Of a stretch of DNA of 36,772 nucleotides, positions 7,101-14,795 are shown in pieces. Each line of letters starts with the position of its first letter. Within the stretch, counting starts at the first letter, position 1. Below the pieces are notes generated by a model, which was not told where the DNA came from, did not search any database, and worked only from the letters and a program-made list of their open reading frames with translations. Both the position numbers and the translations under genes were made by a program. This DNA comes from an uncultured Mucilaginibacter sp. (GTDB taxonomy: Bacteria > Bacteroidota > Bacteroidia > Sphingobacteriales > Sphingobacteriaceae): contig NZ_CALMAT010000023.1 in the NCBI RefSeq assembly GCF_937859865.1, positions 1 through 36,772 of the forward strand, written 5' to 3'.

Positions 7101-8960
7101 TCAGTCAATCTCCAGGTTAAAACGCTTTTTCAATTCCGCCAGTTCCGGGTTTTTGTTAACCATGTACTGAAACTTTTCGACTGGCGAATATGGTTTCCTC
7201 GACCCGGATTGTTCTTCAATCCGGGTTTGTATTTCAATGTTAAAATTTTTCAGTTCCGAACGCAAAAAGTTCATCAGGTTCGGTTTATCTTCCCTGAAAG
7301 TATTTTCCTGCGTTTTGTTTTCCAGCACCAACTCAAACACATACGGTTTCAGCATCACCGGTTTTTGATGGGTAAAAACAGTATGCAGCGTCATGCTTTT
7401 GTTTTCGGCTTTGGCTTTGGCGGCATACTCATTCCACTTTTTTAAAAACGTTTCGGGATCAAAATCTTCAAAATCTGTCCCTTTCAAATACGGGTCTTCG
7501 TCAACTGTTTCCTGCAAACTCGTTTTGGCCAGATCTTTTAAGGAAGGGATTTTAACCGAAGTGGAAGCGCCATTTAAGTTTGGAATAAACAACGTAGATT
7601 TTTCTGCTGGCTTCTCTACTGTTTTTACCGGTATATTTTCTTCAGATTTAGAAACAGGTTTTTCAACAGGTTTTGGTTCGGTTGCTTCCGGTTGGGCAAT
7701 TGTTTTTGCTTCGGGAACAGTTACCGTTTCAACAACTTTTGGCTTTATTTCGGGTAGCGTTTCCTGAATTTTTGCCAGTGGCGGAGAAATTACAGCATCA
7801 GTTTTTTTTTTAAGGGTTTCTTCCGGGCGGCTTAAATTGGATGCTTCTTTTACCAGGTTAAAAGCAGCGTTGATGTGGCACATTTTGATCAAAGCCAGTT
7901 CTACCTGCAAGCGTTGATTTTTGCTGATCTTGTAATTGAGATCGCATTGATTGGCCAAATTTAAAGCCGAAACCAAAAAAGAAACTGAAGTTTGCTGCGC
8001 TTGCTGCTCGTACTTTTTGCGGATGCCTTCGCTCACTTCCAGCAGTTTTAAAGTTGCCGTATCTTTCCCGACCAACAAATTCCGGAAATGGTTGGACAAG
8101 CCCGAAATGAAATGATAACCATCAAAACCATTGGCCAAAATCTCGTTCAAAATCAGTAAGCTTTGCGAAGTGTTTTCTGCAAGAATGCAATCTGTCAATC
8201 TAAAATAATAATCGTAATCGAGGATGTTCAGGTTATCAATCACCAACTTATAAGTGATTTCTTTTCCGCCCGAAAAACTAACGATCTGGTCAAACATGGA
8301 CAAAGCATCGCGCAAACCGCCATCTGCTTTTTGGGCGATAATGTGCAATCCGTCTTCCTCGTAACTGATCTGCTCTTTTTGCGCGATAAATTCTAAGTGG
8401 CGCGTCATGTCATCCACCTGAATTCTGTTGAAATCAAAAATCTGGCAGCGAGATAAAATAGTTGGCAAAATTTTATGCTTTTCAGTTGTGGCCAAAATAA
8501 AAATGGCGTAAGGCGGCGGTTCTTCCAGCGTTTTTAAAAACGCGTTAAAAGCCGCCTGCGAAAGCATATGCACTTCATCAATAATGTAAACTTTGTAACG
8601 GCCAAATTGCGGCGGAATGCGCACCTGCTCAATCAGATTGCGGATATCATCCACCGAGTTGTTGGAAGCCGCATCCAGTTCGTGTACATTAAAAGAATTG
8701 CCGTTTTGAAAAGCGCGGCACGAATCGCAAACGCCGCAAGCTTCTATATCCGGCTGCAAGTTTTGGCAGTTGATGGTTTTGGCCAGGATACGGGCGCAGG
8801 TAGTTTTGCCCACGCCGCGCGGCCCGCAAAATAAAAATGCCTGGGCAAGCTGGTTATTTTTGATCGCGTTTTTGAGCGTACCGGTGATATGGCGCTGGCC
8901 GACAACACTTTCAAACGTAACGGGGCGATATTTACGGGCTGAAACAACAAAATTATCCAT
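7101..8960 (-). CDS. dnaX: DNA polymerase III subunit tau (and probably gamma)
   Basis: A 619-residue clamp-loader ATPase. N-terminal motifs: ARKYRPVTFESVVGQ, Walker A GPRGVGKT (46-53), four zinc ligands Cys65, Cys75, Cys78 and Cys81, Walker B YIDEVHMLS, sensor block ILATTEKHKILPTILSRC and the arginine-finger SRC motif. Residues about 390-510 are a Pro/Lys/Glu-rich linker and the rest is the species-specific C-terminus for polymerase and helicase contact. ATG 8960 is chosen because MDNFVVSARKYRP is the conserved N-terminus. A run of ten A (minus strand, 7811-7802) at codons Lys384-386 ends the conserved clamp-loader core; the other two frames stop one to four codons later, suggesting a shorter gamma product by slippage. 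Confidence 0.96.
   Translation of the reverse strand: MDNFVVSARKYRPVTFESVVGQRHITGTLKNAIKNNQLAQAFLFCGPRGVGKTTCARILAKTINCQNLQPDIEACGVCDSCRAFQNGNSFNVHELDAASNNSVDDIRNLIEQVRIPPQFGRYKVYIIDEVHMLSQAAFNAFLKTLEEPPPYAIFILATTEKHKILPTILSRCQIFDFNRIQVDDMTRHLEFIAQKEQISYEEDGLHIIAQKADGGLRDALSMFDQIVSFSGGKEITYKLVIDNLNILDYDYYFRLTDCILAENTSQSLLILNEILANGFDGYHFISGLSNHFRNLLVGKDTATLKLLEVSEGIRKKYEQQAQQTSVSFLVSALNLANQCDLNYKISKNQRLQVELALIKMCHINAAFNLVKEASNLSRPEETLKKKTDAVISPPLAKIQETLPEIKPKVVETVTVPEAKTIAQPEATEPKPVEKPVSKSEENIPVKTVEKPAEKSTLFIPNLNGASTSVKIPSLKDLAKTSLQETVDEDPYLKGTDFEDFDPETFLKKWNEYAAKAKAENKSMTLHTVFTHQKPVMLKPYVFELVLENKTQENTFREDKPNLMNFLRSELKNFNIEIQTRIEEQSGSRKPYSPVEKFQYMVNKNPELAELKKRFNLEID
7802..7811 (-). promoter_or_regulatory. 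A10 slippery run, candidate dnaX frameshift or transcript-slippage site
   Basis: The mRNA reads CTT-A10-CTGATG. One extra A gives K-K-K-N then TGA; one A fewer gives K-K-K-L-M-L then TAA. Either way a protein of 387-389 residues results, close to domains I-III. Comparable slippery runs make gamma in Escherichia coli and Thermus. Confidence 0.6.
7837..7860 (+). repeat. dispersed repeat half inside dnaX
   Basis: TGGATGCTTCTTTTACC lies within dnaX (encoding VKEAS on the minus strand), 27 bp from the A10 run; a 14-base match to intergenic copies is unlikely by chance in 37 kb. Confidence 0.4.
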
Positions 8961-9007
8961 CAAGGCGAAGTTAAACAGAAGCTTGGGTTTGTGCAAGAAA
9001 TGATTGC

Positions 9008-9038
9008 AATGCTGTTTTTACCGGCATAAAAACAGCAT
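9008..9038. repeat. dispersed short palindrome, perfect CTG/CAG form, between divergent genes
   Basis: ATGCTGTTTTTA (9009-9020) and TAAAAACAGCAT (9027-9038) are perfect 12-bp arms around CCGGCA. It lies between the divergent dnaX and first Uma2 genes, where it cannot be a simple terminator. Confidence 0.75.
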
Positions 9039-9051
9039 CAAAGATTATTTG

Positions 9052-9059
9052 TATTTTTG
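9052..9059 (+). promoter_or_regulatory. -7 promoter box for first Uma2 gene
   Basis: TATTTTTG matches the Bacteroidetes -7 consensus TAnnTTTG, 18 bp before the ATG at 9078. A good -33 TTTG is not seen; the palindrome occupies that position. Confidence 0.4.
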
Positions 9060-9077
9060 GAAGCAACACAAAAGCTT

Positions 9078-9659
9078 ATGCAATTTTCTGACCTCGACCT
9101 TAATAAAACCTACACCTACGCCGATTATTTAAAATGGACTTTTGATGAACGGCTGGAACTGATTAAAGGAAAAATCTTTCCGATGAGCCCGGCTCCGGCA
9201 GAAATTCATCAACGGATATCAACTGTTGTTGCAAATGAACTGTACAATAATTTGAAAGGAAAACCTTGCCGGGTTTATTCAGCTCCTTTTGATGTTCGTT
9301 TGATGCGAAAATCTAAAAAAGATAAAGAAATTGCCACAGTTTTGCAGCCAGATATTTGTGTGATTTGTGATTTGAACAACATTGATGATCGTGGTTGTAT
9401 TGGTGCACCTGATATTGTTGTGGAAATTCTTTCGCCAGGTAACAACAAAAAGGAACTGCAAAATAAGTATGAGGTTTATGAAGAAGCCGGCGTAAAGGAA
9501 TATTGGATTATAAACCCTTACGGCAAAACCTTTTTAAAATATATCTTGGATGAAAACGGACAGTTTCAATCCACAAAATTATTAACGTTGGGTGATGAAG
9601 TTACCAGTTCAATTTTACCAAAGTTTACTTTAAACTTGGATGAAGTTTTTGCTGACTAA
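9078..9659 (+). CDS. Uma2-family (DUF820) PD-(D/E)xK nuclease-fold protein, copy 1
   Basis: A 193-residue protein of the Uma2/DUF820 family, which has a restriction-endonuclease-like core; the cellular role of the family is not established. Visible motifs are MSPAPAEIHQRIS (conserved near the N-terminus), DICVICD, GAPDIVVEILSPGNNKKE with the core Asp, Glu and Lys residues, and YEEAGVKEYWIINP. The ATG at 9078 is preferred over a TTG at 9057 because the paralogue downstream starts at the same residue. Its first 92 bases are identical to those of the next gene. Confidence 0.88.
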   Translation: MQFSDLDLNKTYTYADYLKWTFDERLELIKGKIFPMSPAPAEIHQRISTVVANELYNNLKGKPCRVYSAPFDVRLMRKSKKDKEIATVLQPDICVICDLNNIDDRGCIGAPDIVVEILSPGNNKKELQNKYEVYEEAGVKEYWIINPYGKTFLKYILDENGQFQSTKLLTLGDEVTSSILPKFTLNLDEVFAD

Positions 9660-9689
9660 AATAAACCAAACAAGTACTTAATCTATTCA

Positions 9690-9719
9690 ATACTGTTTTT
9701 ATCACCTTAAAATTGTAAT
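9690..9719 (+). repeat. dispersed short palindrome, CTG type, between the Uma2 genes
   Basis: ATACTGTTTTTATC and TTAAAATTGTAAT form a diverged element 30 bp after the first Uma2 stop codon. Confidence 0.6.
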
Positions 9720-9757
9720 AGAGAAGTATAGTTTATGAAAAATAAAGATTTATAATT

Positions 9758-10360
9758 ATGCAATTTTCTGACCTCGACCTTAATAAAACCTACACCTACG
9801 CCGATTATTTAAAATGGACTTTTGATGAACGGCTGGAACTGATTAAAGGGAAAATATTTCCGATGAGTCCGGCACCTGCGGAAATCCATCAACGGATATC
9901 ACATAAAGTAAATTTGGCGTTAGGCAATAACTTGTATGGTAAACCTTGCGCTGTTTACGCAGCACCTTTTGATGTTCGCTTAATCCTAAAATCTAAAAAA
10001 GACAAAGAAATCATTACAGTTTTGCAACCTGATATCTGTGTGATTTGTGATTTAAGCAAAATTGATGACCGCGGTTGCCTCGGTGCGCCTGATATTGTTG
10101 TGGAAATCCTTTCTCCCGGAAACAACAAAAAGGAACTTAAAAACAAATATGAAGTTTACGAAGAAGCGGGCGTAAAGGAATTTTGGATCATCCATCCGCA
10201 GGAAAAAACGTTTTTTAAATATGTTTTGGATGAAGCGGGAAAGTTTATGCCCACGAATTTACTGACTTTTGGCGACGAAGTTACAAGTTCAATTTTGCCA
10301 GGTTTCGCTTTAAATTTAGATGAAGTTTTTGCAGATCGGTTGGGTGGAACAAGCAGTTAA
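9758..10360 (+). CDS. Uma2-family (DUF820) PD-(D/E)xK nuclease-fold protein, copy 2
   Basis: A 200-residue paralogue of the preceding gene, with the same core motif GAPDIVVEILSPGNNKKE and YEEAGVKEFWIIHP. Bases 9758-9849 are identical to 9078-9169, after which the two genes diverge mainly at third codon positions and by scattered replacements. It has a slightly longer C-terminus (DRLGGTSS). The pair arose by tandem duplication, and the sharp end of identity suggests later gene conversion of the 5' part. Function unknown; a perfect 14-bp hairpin follows the stop. Confidence 0.88.
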   Translation: MQFSDLDLNKTYTYADYLKWTFDERLELIKGKIFPMSPAPAEIHQRISHKVNLALGNNLYGKPCAVYAAPFDVRLILKSKKDKEIITVLQPDICVICDLSKIDDRGCLGAPDIVVEILSPGNNKKELKNKYEVYEEAGVKEFWIIHPQEKTFFKYVLDEAGKFMPTNLLTFGDEVTSSILPGFALNLDEVFADRLGGTSS

Positions 10361-10362
10361 CT

Positions 10363-10396
10363 GCATACTGTTTTTAGGCACATAAAAACAGTATGC
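10363..10396. repeat. dispersed short palindrome, perfect CTG/CAG form
   Basis: GCATACTGTTTTTA (10363-10376) and TAAAAACAGTATGC (10383-10396) are perfect 14-bp arms around GGCACA, two bases after the Uma2 stop. Compared with 9009-9038 both arms differ in a compensating way (TGCTG/CAGCA against TACTG/CAGTA), which supports a folded RNA or a symmetric binding site. Confidence 0.8.
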
Positions 10397-10427
10397 GTTG
10401 TTTCAAACTAAAAATCAAAAACAATAG

Positions 10428-11345
10428 ATGAACGGATCAAAGCAAAAGACCCATACCAATCCAATTATTAATGCTGATTTTCCGGACCCTTCCGTAATCC
10501 ATGTTCCTGGCGACGGTTATTACGCTTATGGCACACATGATGCGCCTTCGCCTACGGTCAATAACATCCAGTTAAGTTATTCTAAAGATTTAACCCAATG
10601 GGCAAAACCAGAAGGAGCGTTGGTAGAACCGCCGGTTTGGGCAAAAAACTGTGAAAAATTTTGGGCGCCGCAAGTGGTAAAAGTTGGTTTAGAGTACCGC
10701 TTGTATTACGCCGCTGAACCGGATACCAAAGACGGCATGTGCCTGGCTTTGGCCATTTCCAACGAACCACATGGTTTCCGCGATATTGGAAAACCGCTGG
10801 CACAAATCCCAGGCTCCACTTACCGGATGATTGACCCGTGCTTCTTTTACGATGCAAAAACCGGTAAGAATTTGTTGTTTTATGGTTCGGCGCACGAACC
10901 GATTAGTGTGGTGGAAGTTGCCGAAGATGGCTTTTCGATCATTAGCAAACCCATTGATGTACTTTTTGCAAAACCGGGTGTAAAGTTTGAAACTTTGCGT
11001 GAAGGTGCTTTTATAACTTACCAGCCAAAATTTGACCGTTATTTAATGTGGGTTTCGGGCGATAACACCTGGGCCGAAAATGGTTACGCCATCAGCGTTT
11101 TTTGGTCTGATGACCCGCAGAAAGAATTTCAACCCATTCCCGGAGACCACCTTATTTTAAAACCGAACGAACAATGGGATGCGCCCGGACAAAATTGTAT
11201 TTTAACAGATGCTGATGGCAATGATTGGATTTTTTATCACGCCGTGGATACTCAAGACCGTTTTATTGCCGGAACCAACAAGTTTAAACGCAAAATGTGT
11301 ATGGAACGTGTTTGGTATGATGAGCAAGGCTGGCCCAGTATTTAA
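10428..11345 (+). CDS. cytoplasmic family 43 glycoside hydrolase
   Basis: A 305-residue five-bladed beta-propeller hydrolase. The GH43 catalytic triad is visible: general base Asp20 in ADFPDPSVIH, pKa modulator Asp136 in MIDPCFFYD and general acid Glu192 in REGAFITYQP. GH43 enzymes cut arabinofuranosyl or xylosyl bonds by inversion; the substrate cannot be told here. There is no signal peptide, so it probably acts on imported oligosaccharides inside the cell, unlike the secreted GH43 at 17326-18882. The UbiA operon starts 90 bp downstream on the same strand. Confidence 0.87.
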   Translation: MNGSKQKTHTNPIINADFPDPSVIHVPGDGYYAYGTHDAPSPTVNNIQLSYSKDLTQWAKPEGALVEPPVWAKNCEKFWAPQVVKVGLEYRLYYAAEPDTKDGMCLALAISNEPHGFRDIGKPLAQIPGSTYRMIDPCFFYDAKTGKNLLFYGSAHEPISVVEVAEDGFSIISKPIDVLFAKPGVKFETLREGAFITYQPKFDRYLMWVSGDNTWAENGYAISVFWSDDPQKEFQPIPGDHLILKPNEQWDAPGQNCILTDADGNDWIFYHAVDTQDRFIAGTNKFKRKMCMERVWYDEQGWPSI

Positions 11346-11437
11346 ACTTGGATTGTACCTTTTTATTTATTTGCCTTAATTCAGTTTTTATTTTCAACAT
11401 AAATCAACATCTTGCGTAAAAACCGGAACTTTCATTT

Positions 11438-12310
11438 ATGATAAAAAAGTACTTTCCGCTGTTACGTGTTTCGCATTACGTCAAAAACTTTTACATATTT
11501 CTGCCACTGTTTTTTTCGGGCGAAATATTAAACCATGACAAGTTTTTAAAATCTTTACCTGTGTTTTTTGCTTTTTGTTTTGCCGCAAGTTCCATTTATA
11601 TCTTTAACGATTTGATGGATATTGATTACGACCGGCAGCATCCAATTAAAAGAAATCGCCCAATCCCGTCCGGAAAAATATCCAAACCTGAAGCTTACAT
11701 TTTAGCTGCAATTTTACTTGCAATTGCTGTCGCGATTGGGTTTGGTATTTCCAACCAGGTTTTACTTGTTGTTTTAGCTTATTATATTTTAAACATATTT
11801 TACTCTATCAAATTAAAAAACTTTGCGCTGATTGATGTAACCATTATCAGTATTGGTTTTGATTTGCGCGTAATTGCAGGCGGCCTGGCAACCGGAATAT
11901 TGGTTAGTAAATGGCTGATGATTATGGTTTTTTTGTTGTCCATGTTTCAGGCACTTTCCAAAAGAATGGACGATTTGTATTTGATGTTAAAAGATGCTGA
12001 CAAGCAAGTGAGGCGGTCCATTCATGGTTATAGCATTGAATTTCTTCAAATTGTTTTATCCATGTTGACGGGCGTAATGTTGGTTTGTTACATCATGTAC
12101 ATCATTTCTCCCGAAATTTTGAACAGGCTGGGCGAATATTCTTATTTTACAACCTTGTTTGTTTTACTTGGATTATTGCGCTACCTGCAAATAACTTTTG
12201 TAAAAAAGACAAGTGGTTCTCCGGTTAAAATTTTAGTGAACGACCGTTTTATACAATTGAGCATTTTATGCTGGTTGATTTCTTTTGCTTTTTTAATCTA
12301 CATCAAATGA
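11438..12310 (+). CDS. UbiA-family prenyltransferase, decaprenyl-phosphate phosphoribosyltransferase-like
   Basis: A 290-residue integral membrane protein with about 8-9 hydrophobic helices. Opening LLRVSHYVKNFYIFLPLFFSG and the first Asp-rich motif NDLMDIDYDRQHPIKRNRPIPSG resemble the Rv3806c/DPPR-synthase branch of UbiA, which joins PRPP to polyprenyl phosphate; the second region LRVIAGG is also present. The usual quinone-type branches lack the HPIKRNRPI form. The next gene starts inside its stop codon (ATGA overlap), and a HAD phosphatase follows, which fits a phosphoribosyl-polyprenol route. Substrates are inferred from these motifs and neighbours. Confidence 0.82.
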   Translation: MIKKYFPLLRVSHYVKNFYIFLPLFFSGEILNHDKFLKSLPVFFAFCFAASSIYIFNDLMDIDYDRQHPIKRNRPIPSGKISKPEAYILAAILLAIAVAIGFGISNQVLLVVLAYYILNIFYSIKLKNFALIDVTIISIGFDLRVIAGGLATGILVSKWLMIMVFLLSMFQALSKRMDDLYLMLKDADKQVRRSIHGYSIEFLQIVLSMLTGVMLVCYIMYIISPEILNRLGEYSYFTTLFVLLGLLRYLQITFVKKTSGSPVKILVNDRFIQLSILCWLISFAFLIYIK

Positions 12311-13770
12311 AAAAATCTTTCATAGCAATCGTCCTGATTATTGTTGCAATTTATGCTTATTTCACTTTCACTTTTGCTTTTAATGGTTATCCCGGTTTTA
12401 TACAAGATTCAACCTGCTTTTTGCCAACGGCTTATTTTATCAATCATTTTCATCAGTTAATTAATCCTTTGTATGATGCGGGACTTGATCCGATTCATCA
12501 TCGTTTTCTTTTTTATCCACCTTTGTTTCCTTGTGTTGTTGCTTTAATCAATAGTTTGATGCCCGAGTTTTACAACAACATGCAAGTAAGCCAGTCTTTT
12601 ATAGATTTAATGAGTTTGATTGTACTGCTGTTGGCTGTTTATGTTTATACCATCAAAAGAAAAGTTCATGCTTCTTTTACCTTATATTTTTGGGTGATAC
12701 TTTGGCTTTTTGCGTTGTTTTCTTTTTATGGCGTACAGGAAGGCCGGCCCGAGGTTTTGTGTAAGTTCTTCATTTCCTGCTTTTTGCTGAACAATGTTTA
12801 CAGAAGCAAGCGGTTTTGTAATTTTAACAATGGCATTTTGGTAACGTTGAATATGATTACCTCGCCGGTTTCTACTTTTTATTTGATATTGATAACTGCC
12901 GGTTTACTTTTTTACCGGAACGAATTTAGAATAAAACCTATCCTGCAAACTGCTTTGGGTTTTGTCATTATTGCCGGCATTTTTACAATTGTTTATCCGT
13001 ATCATATTGTAGAATTGATCCAAGCTTTACGCCAACATTCAAAAAATGTAATTGTAAACCGTTATAGCACAAACTCATTAAAAACGTTTGTCAGCTTTTA
13101 CATCACTTATACTTATGCACCGTTTTTAATCTTTAATTTTCTAATTCCGATTATTTATGTTGCACGTAATTTGGTTAAAAAAAGAATGATAATTGCGTTG
13201 GGTTTACTTGCAGTTTTATCAATATTGGTATCTTATTTTTCTTTCAGGGATATGCCGATGAATTACAACATGCTTGTTTTATCGCCTGTTTTTTTCTTTG
13301 TTTTATTCGTCATAATCACACAACTATTTATGGGCGATAAAAGAAGTATGCTTTTTAAAATTTCATCAATTGGTATTGCGTTTATCTTGTTTGTAAATTC
13401 GATTGGTTTTATCCGCAGAACCTTGCTTTTTTATGGCACGCAAGATGATAGTAAAATCACTTATAACAATTTCAGGACTGAATTTTTGAAAGTTGCGGCG
13501 CAAACAAACAAAGGCAAAAAAGTAGGCATTACCTTTTCGTTATGGCCTTATTGTTTGGATCATTATAAAAATATCACTTTAAACCAAACGGATACTTCTA
13601 TCCAATATTTGATGGTGCAACAATTGTATTCTGGTGCAACTGAACCGCCAACATTAAAAGATTATAAATTAATCAAAAACAACTTTATCAACAAACATCC
13701 AAAGTTGGGGAAGATTCCTTTAGGCAATACTTATCCCTGGTTTCAAACTGCTATTTATGAACGAAAGTAA
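12307..13770 (+). CDS. multi-spanning membrane protein, GT-C glycosyltransferase-like
   Basis: A 487-residue protein with around ten hydrophobic segments. After the first helix comes a periplasmic loop, NGYPGFIQDSTCFLPTAYFI, with an Asp where GT-C enzymes (ArnT/PMT/arabinosyltransferase type) carry their catalytic acid, and then LDPIHHRFLFYPPLFP. I do not recognise an exact family. ATG 12307 overlaps the UbiA stop by four bases, and the HAD gene starts 14 bp before this stop, so the three genes are translationally coupled. A lipid-phosphate-sugar-dependent transfer role is inference from context. Two segments match the dispersed repeat (12667-12696, 13332-13352). Confidence 0.72.
   Translation: MKKSFIAIVLIIVAIYAYFTFTFAFNGYPGFIQDSTCFLPTAYFINHFHQLINPLYDAGLDPIHHRFLFYPPLFPCVVALINSLMPEFYNNMQVSQSFIDLMSLIVLLLAVYVYTIKRKVHASFTLYFWVILWLFALFSFYGVQEGRPEVLCKFFISCFLLNNVYRSKRFCNFNNGILVTLNMITSPVSTFYLILITAGLLFYRNEFRIKPILQTALGFVIIAGIFTIVYPYHIVELIQALRQHSKNVIVNRYSTNSLKTFVSFYITYTYAPFLIFNFLIPIIYVARNLVKKRMIIALGLLAVLSILVSYFSFRDMPMNYNMLVLSPVFFFVLFVIITQLFMGDKRSMLFKISSIGIAFILFVNSIGFIRRTLLFYGTQDDSKITYNNFRTEFLKVAAQTNKGKKVGITFSLWPYCLDHYKNITLNQTDTSIQYLMVQQLYSGATEPPTLKDYKLIKNNFINKHPKLGKIPLGNTYPWFQTAIYERK
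12667..12696 (+). repeat. dispersed repeat copy inside coding sequence
   Basis: CATGCTTCTTTTACC followed by ATATTTTTGGG closely matches the intergenic copy at 29125-29158, yet lies in frame within the membrane-protein gene, encoding HASFTLYFWV. Confidence 0.5.
13332..13352 (-). repeat. dispersed repeat half inside the GT-C-like gene
   Basis: GGGCGATAAAAGAAGTATGC, in frame as GDKRSM. Confidence 0.4.
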
Positions 13771-14362
13771 AGCCATTGCTTTTTTTGATTTTGACGGAAC
13801 GATAACCAACCGCGATATTTTTTGGGACTTTACTTTTTTTCGGTTAAAAAATGGTTTGTCGGTTTTAAAAATTATCCATGCAATCCCTGATTTTACTTTA
13901 TATCTTGGCAAAGTTTTAAACAACAAACAAGCCAAACAAAGGATTTTTAGCAAATTGTTTAAAGATGAAAGTTTGGATAGTTTCAATAACTCAGTTGAGA
14001 AGTATTATCAATCCTATCTTCACAAAAGAATCAAAAAAGATGCTTTAGACCGAATTAACTGGCATAAAAACAGTATGCATCAGGTTTGTTTGGTTAGTGC
14101 CAACTTTGATCTGATATTACAAAAGTTTGCACAATCCAATCAAATCCAATTAATTTCAACACAAATACAAGTGGAGGATAATTTGATTACTGGCAAATTT
14201 GCAACCCGCAATTGTTATGGCGAAGAGAAAGTTAACAGGATCAAAAGTGCTTTCCCCAACTTAAATTCCTACACTAAAATCTATGCTTACGGCGATAGCA
14301 AAGGCGATTTGCAAATGCTGGACTTGGCTACAGAAAAGTTTTATTGCTTCTTTAAAAAGTAA
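13757..14362 (+). CDS. HAD-IB (SerB-like) phosphatase
   Basis: A 201-residue haloacid dehalogenase-superfamily phosphatase. Motif I is FFDFDGTITNRD (residues 9-20, nucleophile Asp11), motif II the Ser of LVSAN, motif III Lys in GEEKVNRIK and motif IV GDSKGD. A helical cap follows motif I, as in phosphoserine-phosphatase-like HADs. It overlaps the GT-C-like gene by 14 bp. With the DPPR-synthase-like UbiA two genes upstream, it is a candidate for removing the 5-phosphate from a polyprenyl-phosphoryl-ribose-phosphate; this is inference. Codons at 14061-14081 coincide with a CAG-type half of the dispersed repeat. Confidence 0.85.
   Translation: MNESKAIAFFDFDGTITNRDIFWDFTFFRLKNGLSVLKIIHAIPDFTLYLGKVLNNKQAKQRIFSKLFKDESLDSFNNSVEKYYQSYLHKRIKKDALDRINWHKNSMHQVCLVSANFDLILQKFAQSNQIQLISTQIQVEDNLITGKFATRNCYGEEKVNRIKSAFPNLNSYTKIYAYGDSKGDLQMLDLATEKFYCFFKK
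14061..14081 (-). repeat. dispersed repeat half inside the HAD phosphatase gene
   Basis: GGCATAAAAACAGTATGC, identical in core to the right arm at 10381-10396, in frame as WHKNSMH. Confidence 0.4.
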
Positions 14363-14373
14363 ATTTTTCTTTC

Positions 14374-14381
14374 TACATTTG
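14374..14381 (+). promoter_or_regulatory. -7 promoter box of the rpsF operon
   Basis: TACATTTG fits the TAnnTTTG consensus and is the same octamer as in front of tRNA-Phe. No clear TTTG at -33. Confidence 0.55.
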
Positions 14382-14384
14382 CGC

Positions 14385-14399
14385 TCCGCTTTTGGCGGG
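14385..14399 (+). promoter_or_regulatory. leader hairpin of rpsF, possible S6:S18 autoregulatory site
   Basis: TCCGC (14385-14389) pairs with GCGGG (14395-14399) around a U-rich loop in the short leader of rpsF. S6:S18-binding leaders with CCG elements are known in other bacteria, but I cannot confirm the full motif here. Confidence 0.35.
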
Positions 14400-14426
14400 T
14401 AAATCATTAAATACCAACAGCAAAGA

Positions 14427-14795
14427 ATGCAACAGTACGAAACAGTAATCGTTCTTACCCCGTTGTTATCTGTAGATGTAGCGAAAGAGGCCATTGCCAA
14501 ATTCACTAAAATTTTGACAGATAACGGAGCCGAAATTATCCAGGAGGATAATTGGGGTTTGAGAAAATTAGCGTACCCTGTACAAAAAAAGAGTACAGGT
14601 TACTATCACCTAACTGAATACAAGGCCCCGGGTGAACTAATTAACAAACTGGAAACTGAGTTCCGACGTGATGAGCGCGTGCTTCGTTTTTTAACTATTT
14701 CTCTGGATAAACATGCCATCGCTTACAACGAGAAAAAACGCAGCGGTGCTTTTAACCAGCGCAAACCAAAAGCAGAGGAGGCCGTAGCAAGATAA
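14427..14795 (+). CDS. rpsF: 30S ribosomal protein S6
   Basis: A 122-residue S6 protein of the small subunit platform, where it dimerises with S18. [46 protein letters not shown] and [12 protein letters not shown] are the family blocks. The C-terminus has a basic extension ([20 protein letters not shown]). The stop codon shares a base with the rpsR start (TAATG). First gene of rpsF-rpsR-rplI. Confidence 0.98.
   Translation: MQQYETVIVLTPLLSVDVAKEAIAKFTKILTDNGAEIIQEDNWGLRKLAYPVQKKSTGYYHLTEYKAPGELINKLETEFRRDERVLRFLTISLDKHAIAYNEKKRSGAFNQRKPKAEEAVAR

Noticed and set aside
10835-10862. CGTGCTTCTTTTACGATGC in the cytoplasmic GH43 gene resembles the dispersed repeat.
   Set aside because: It encodes the conserved DPCFFYD active-site motif of GH43, so the match is explained by protein constraint.
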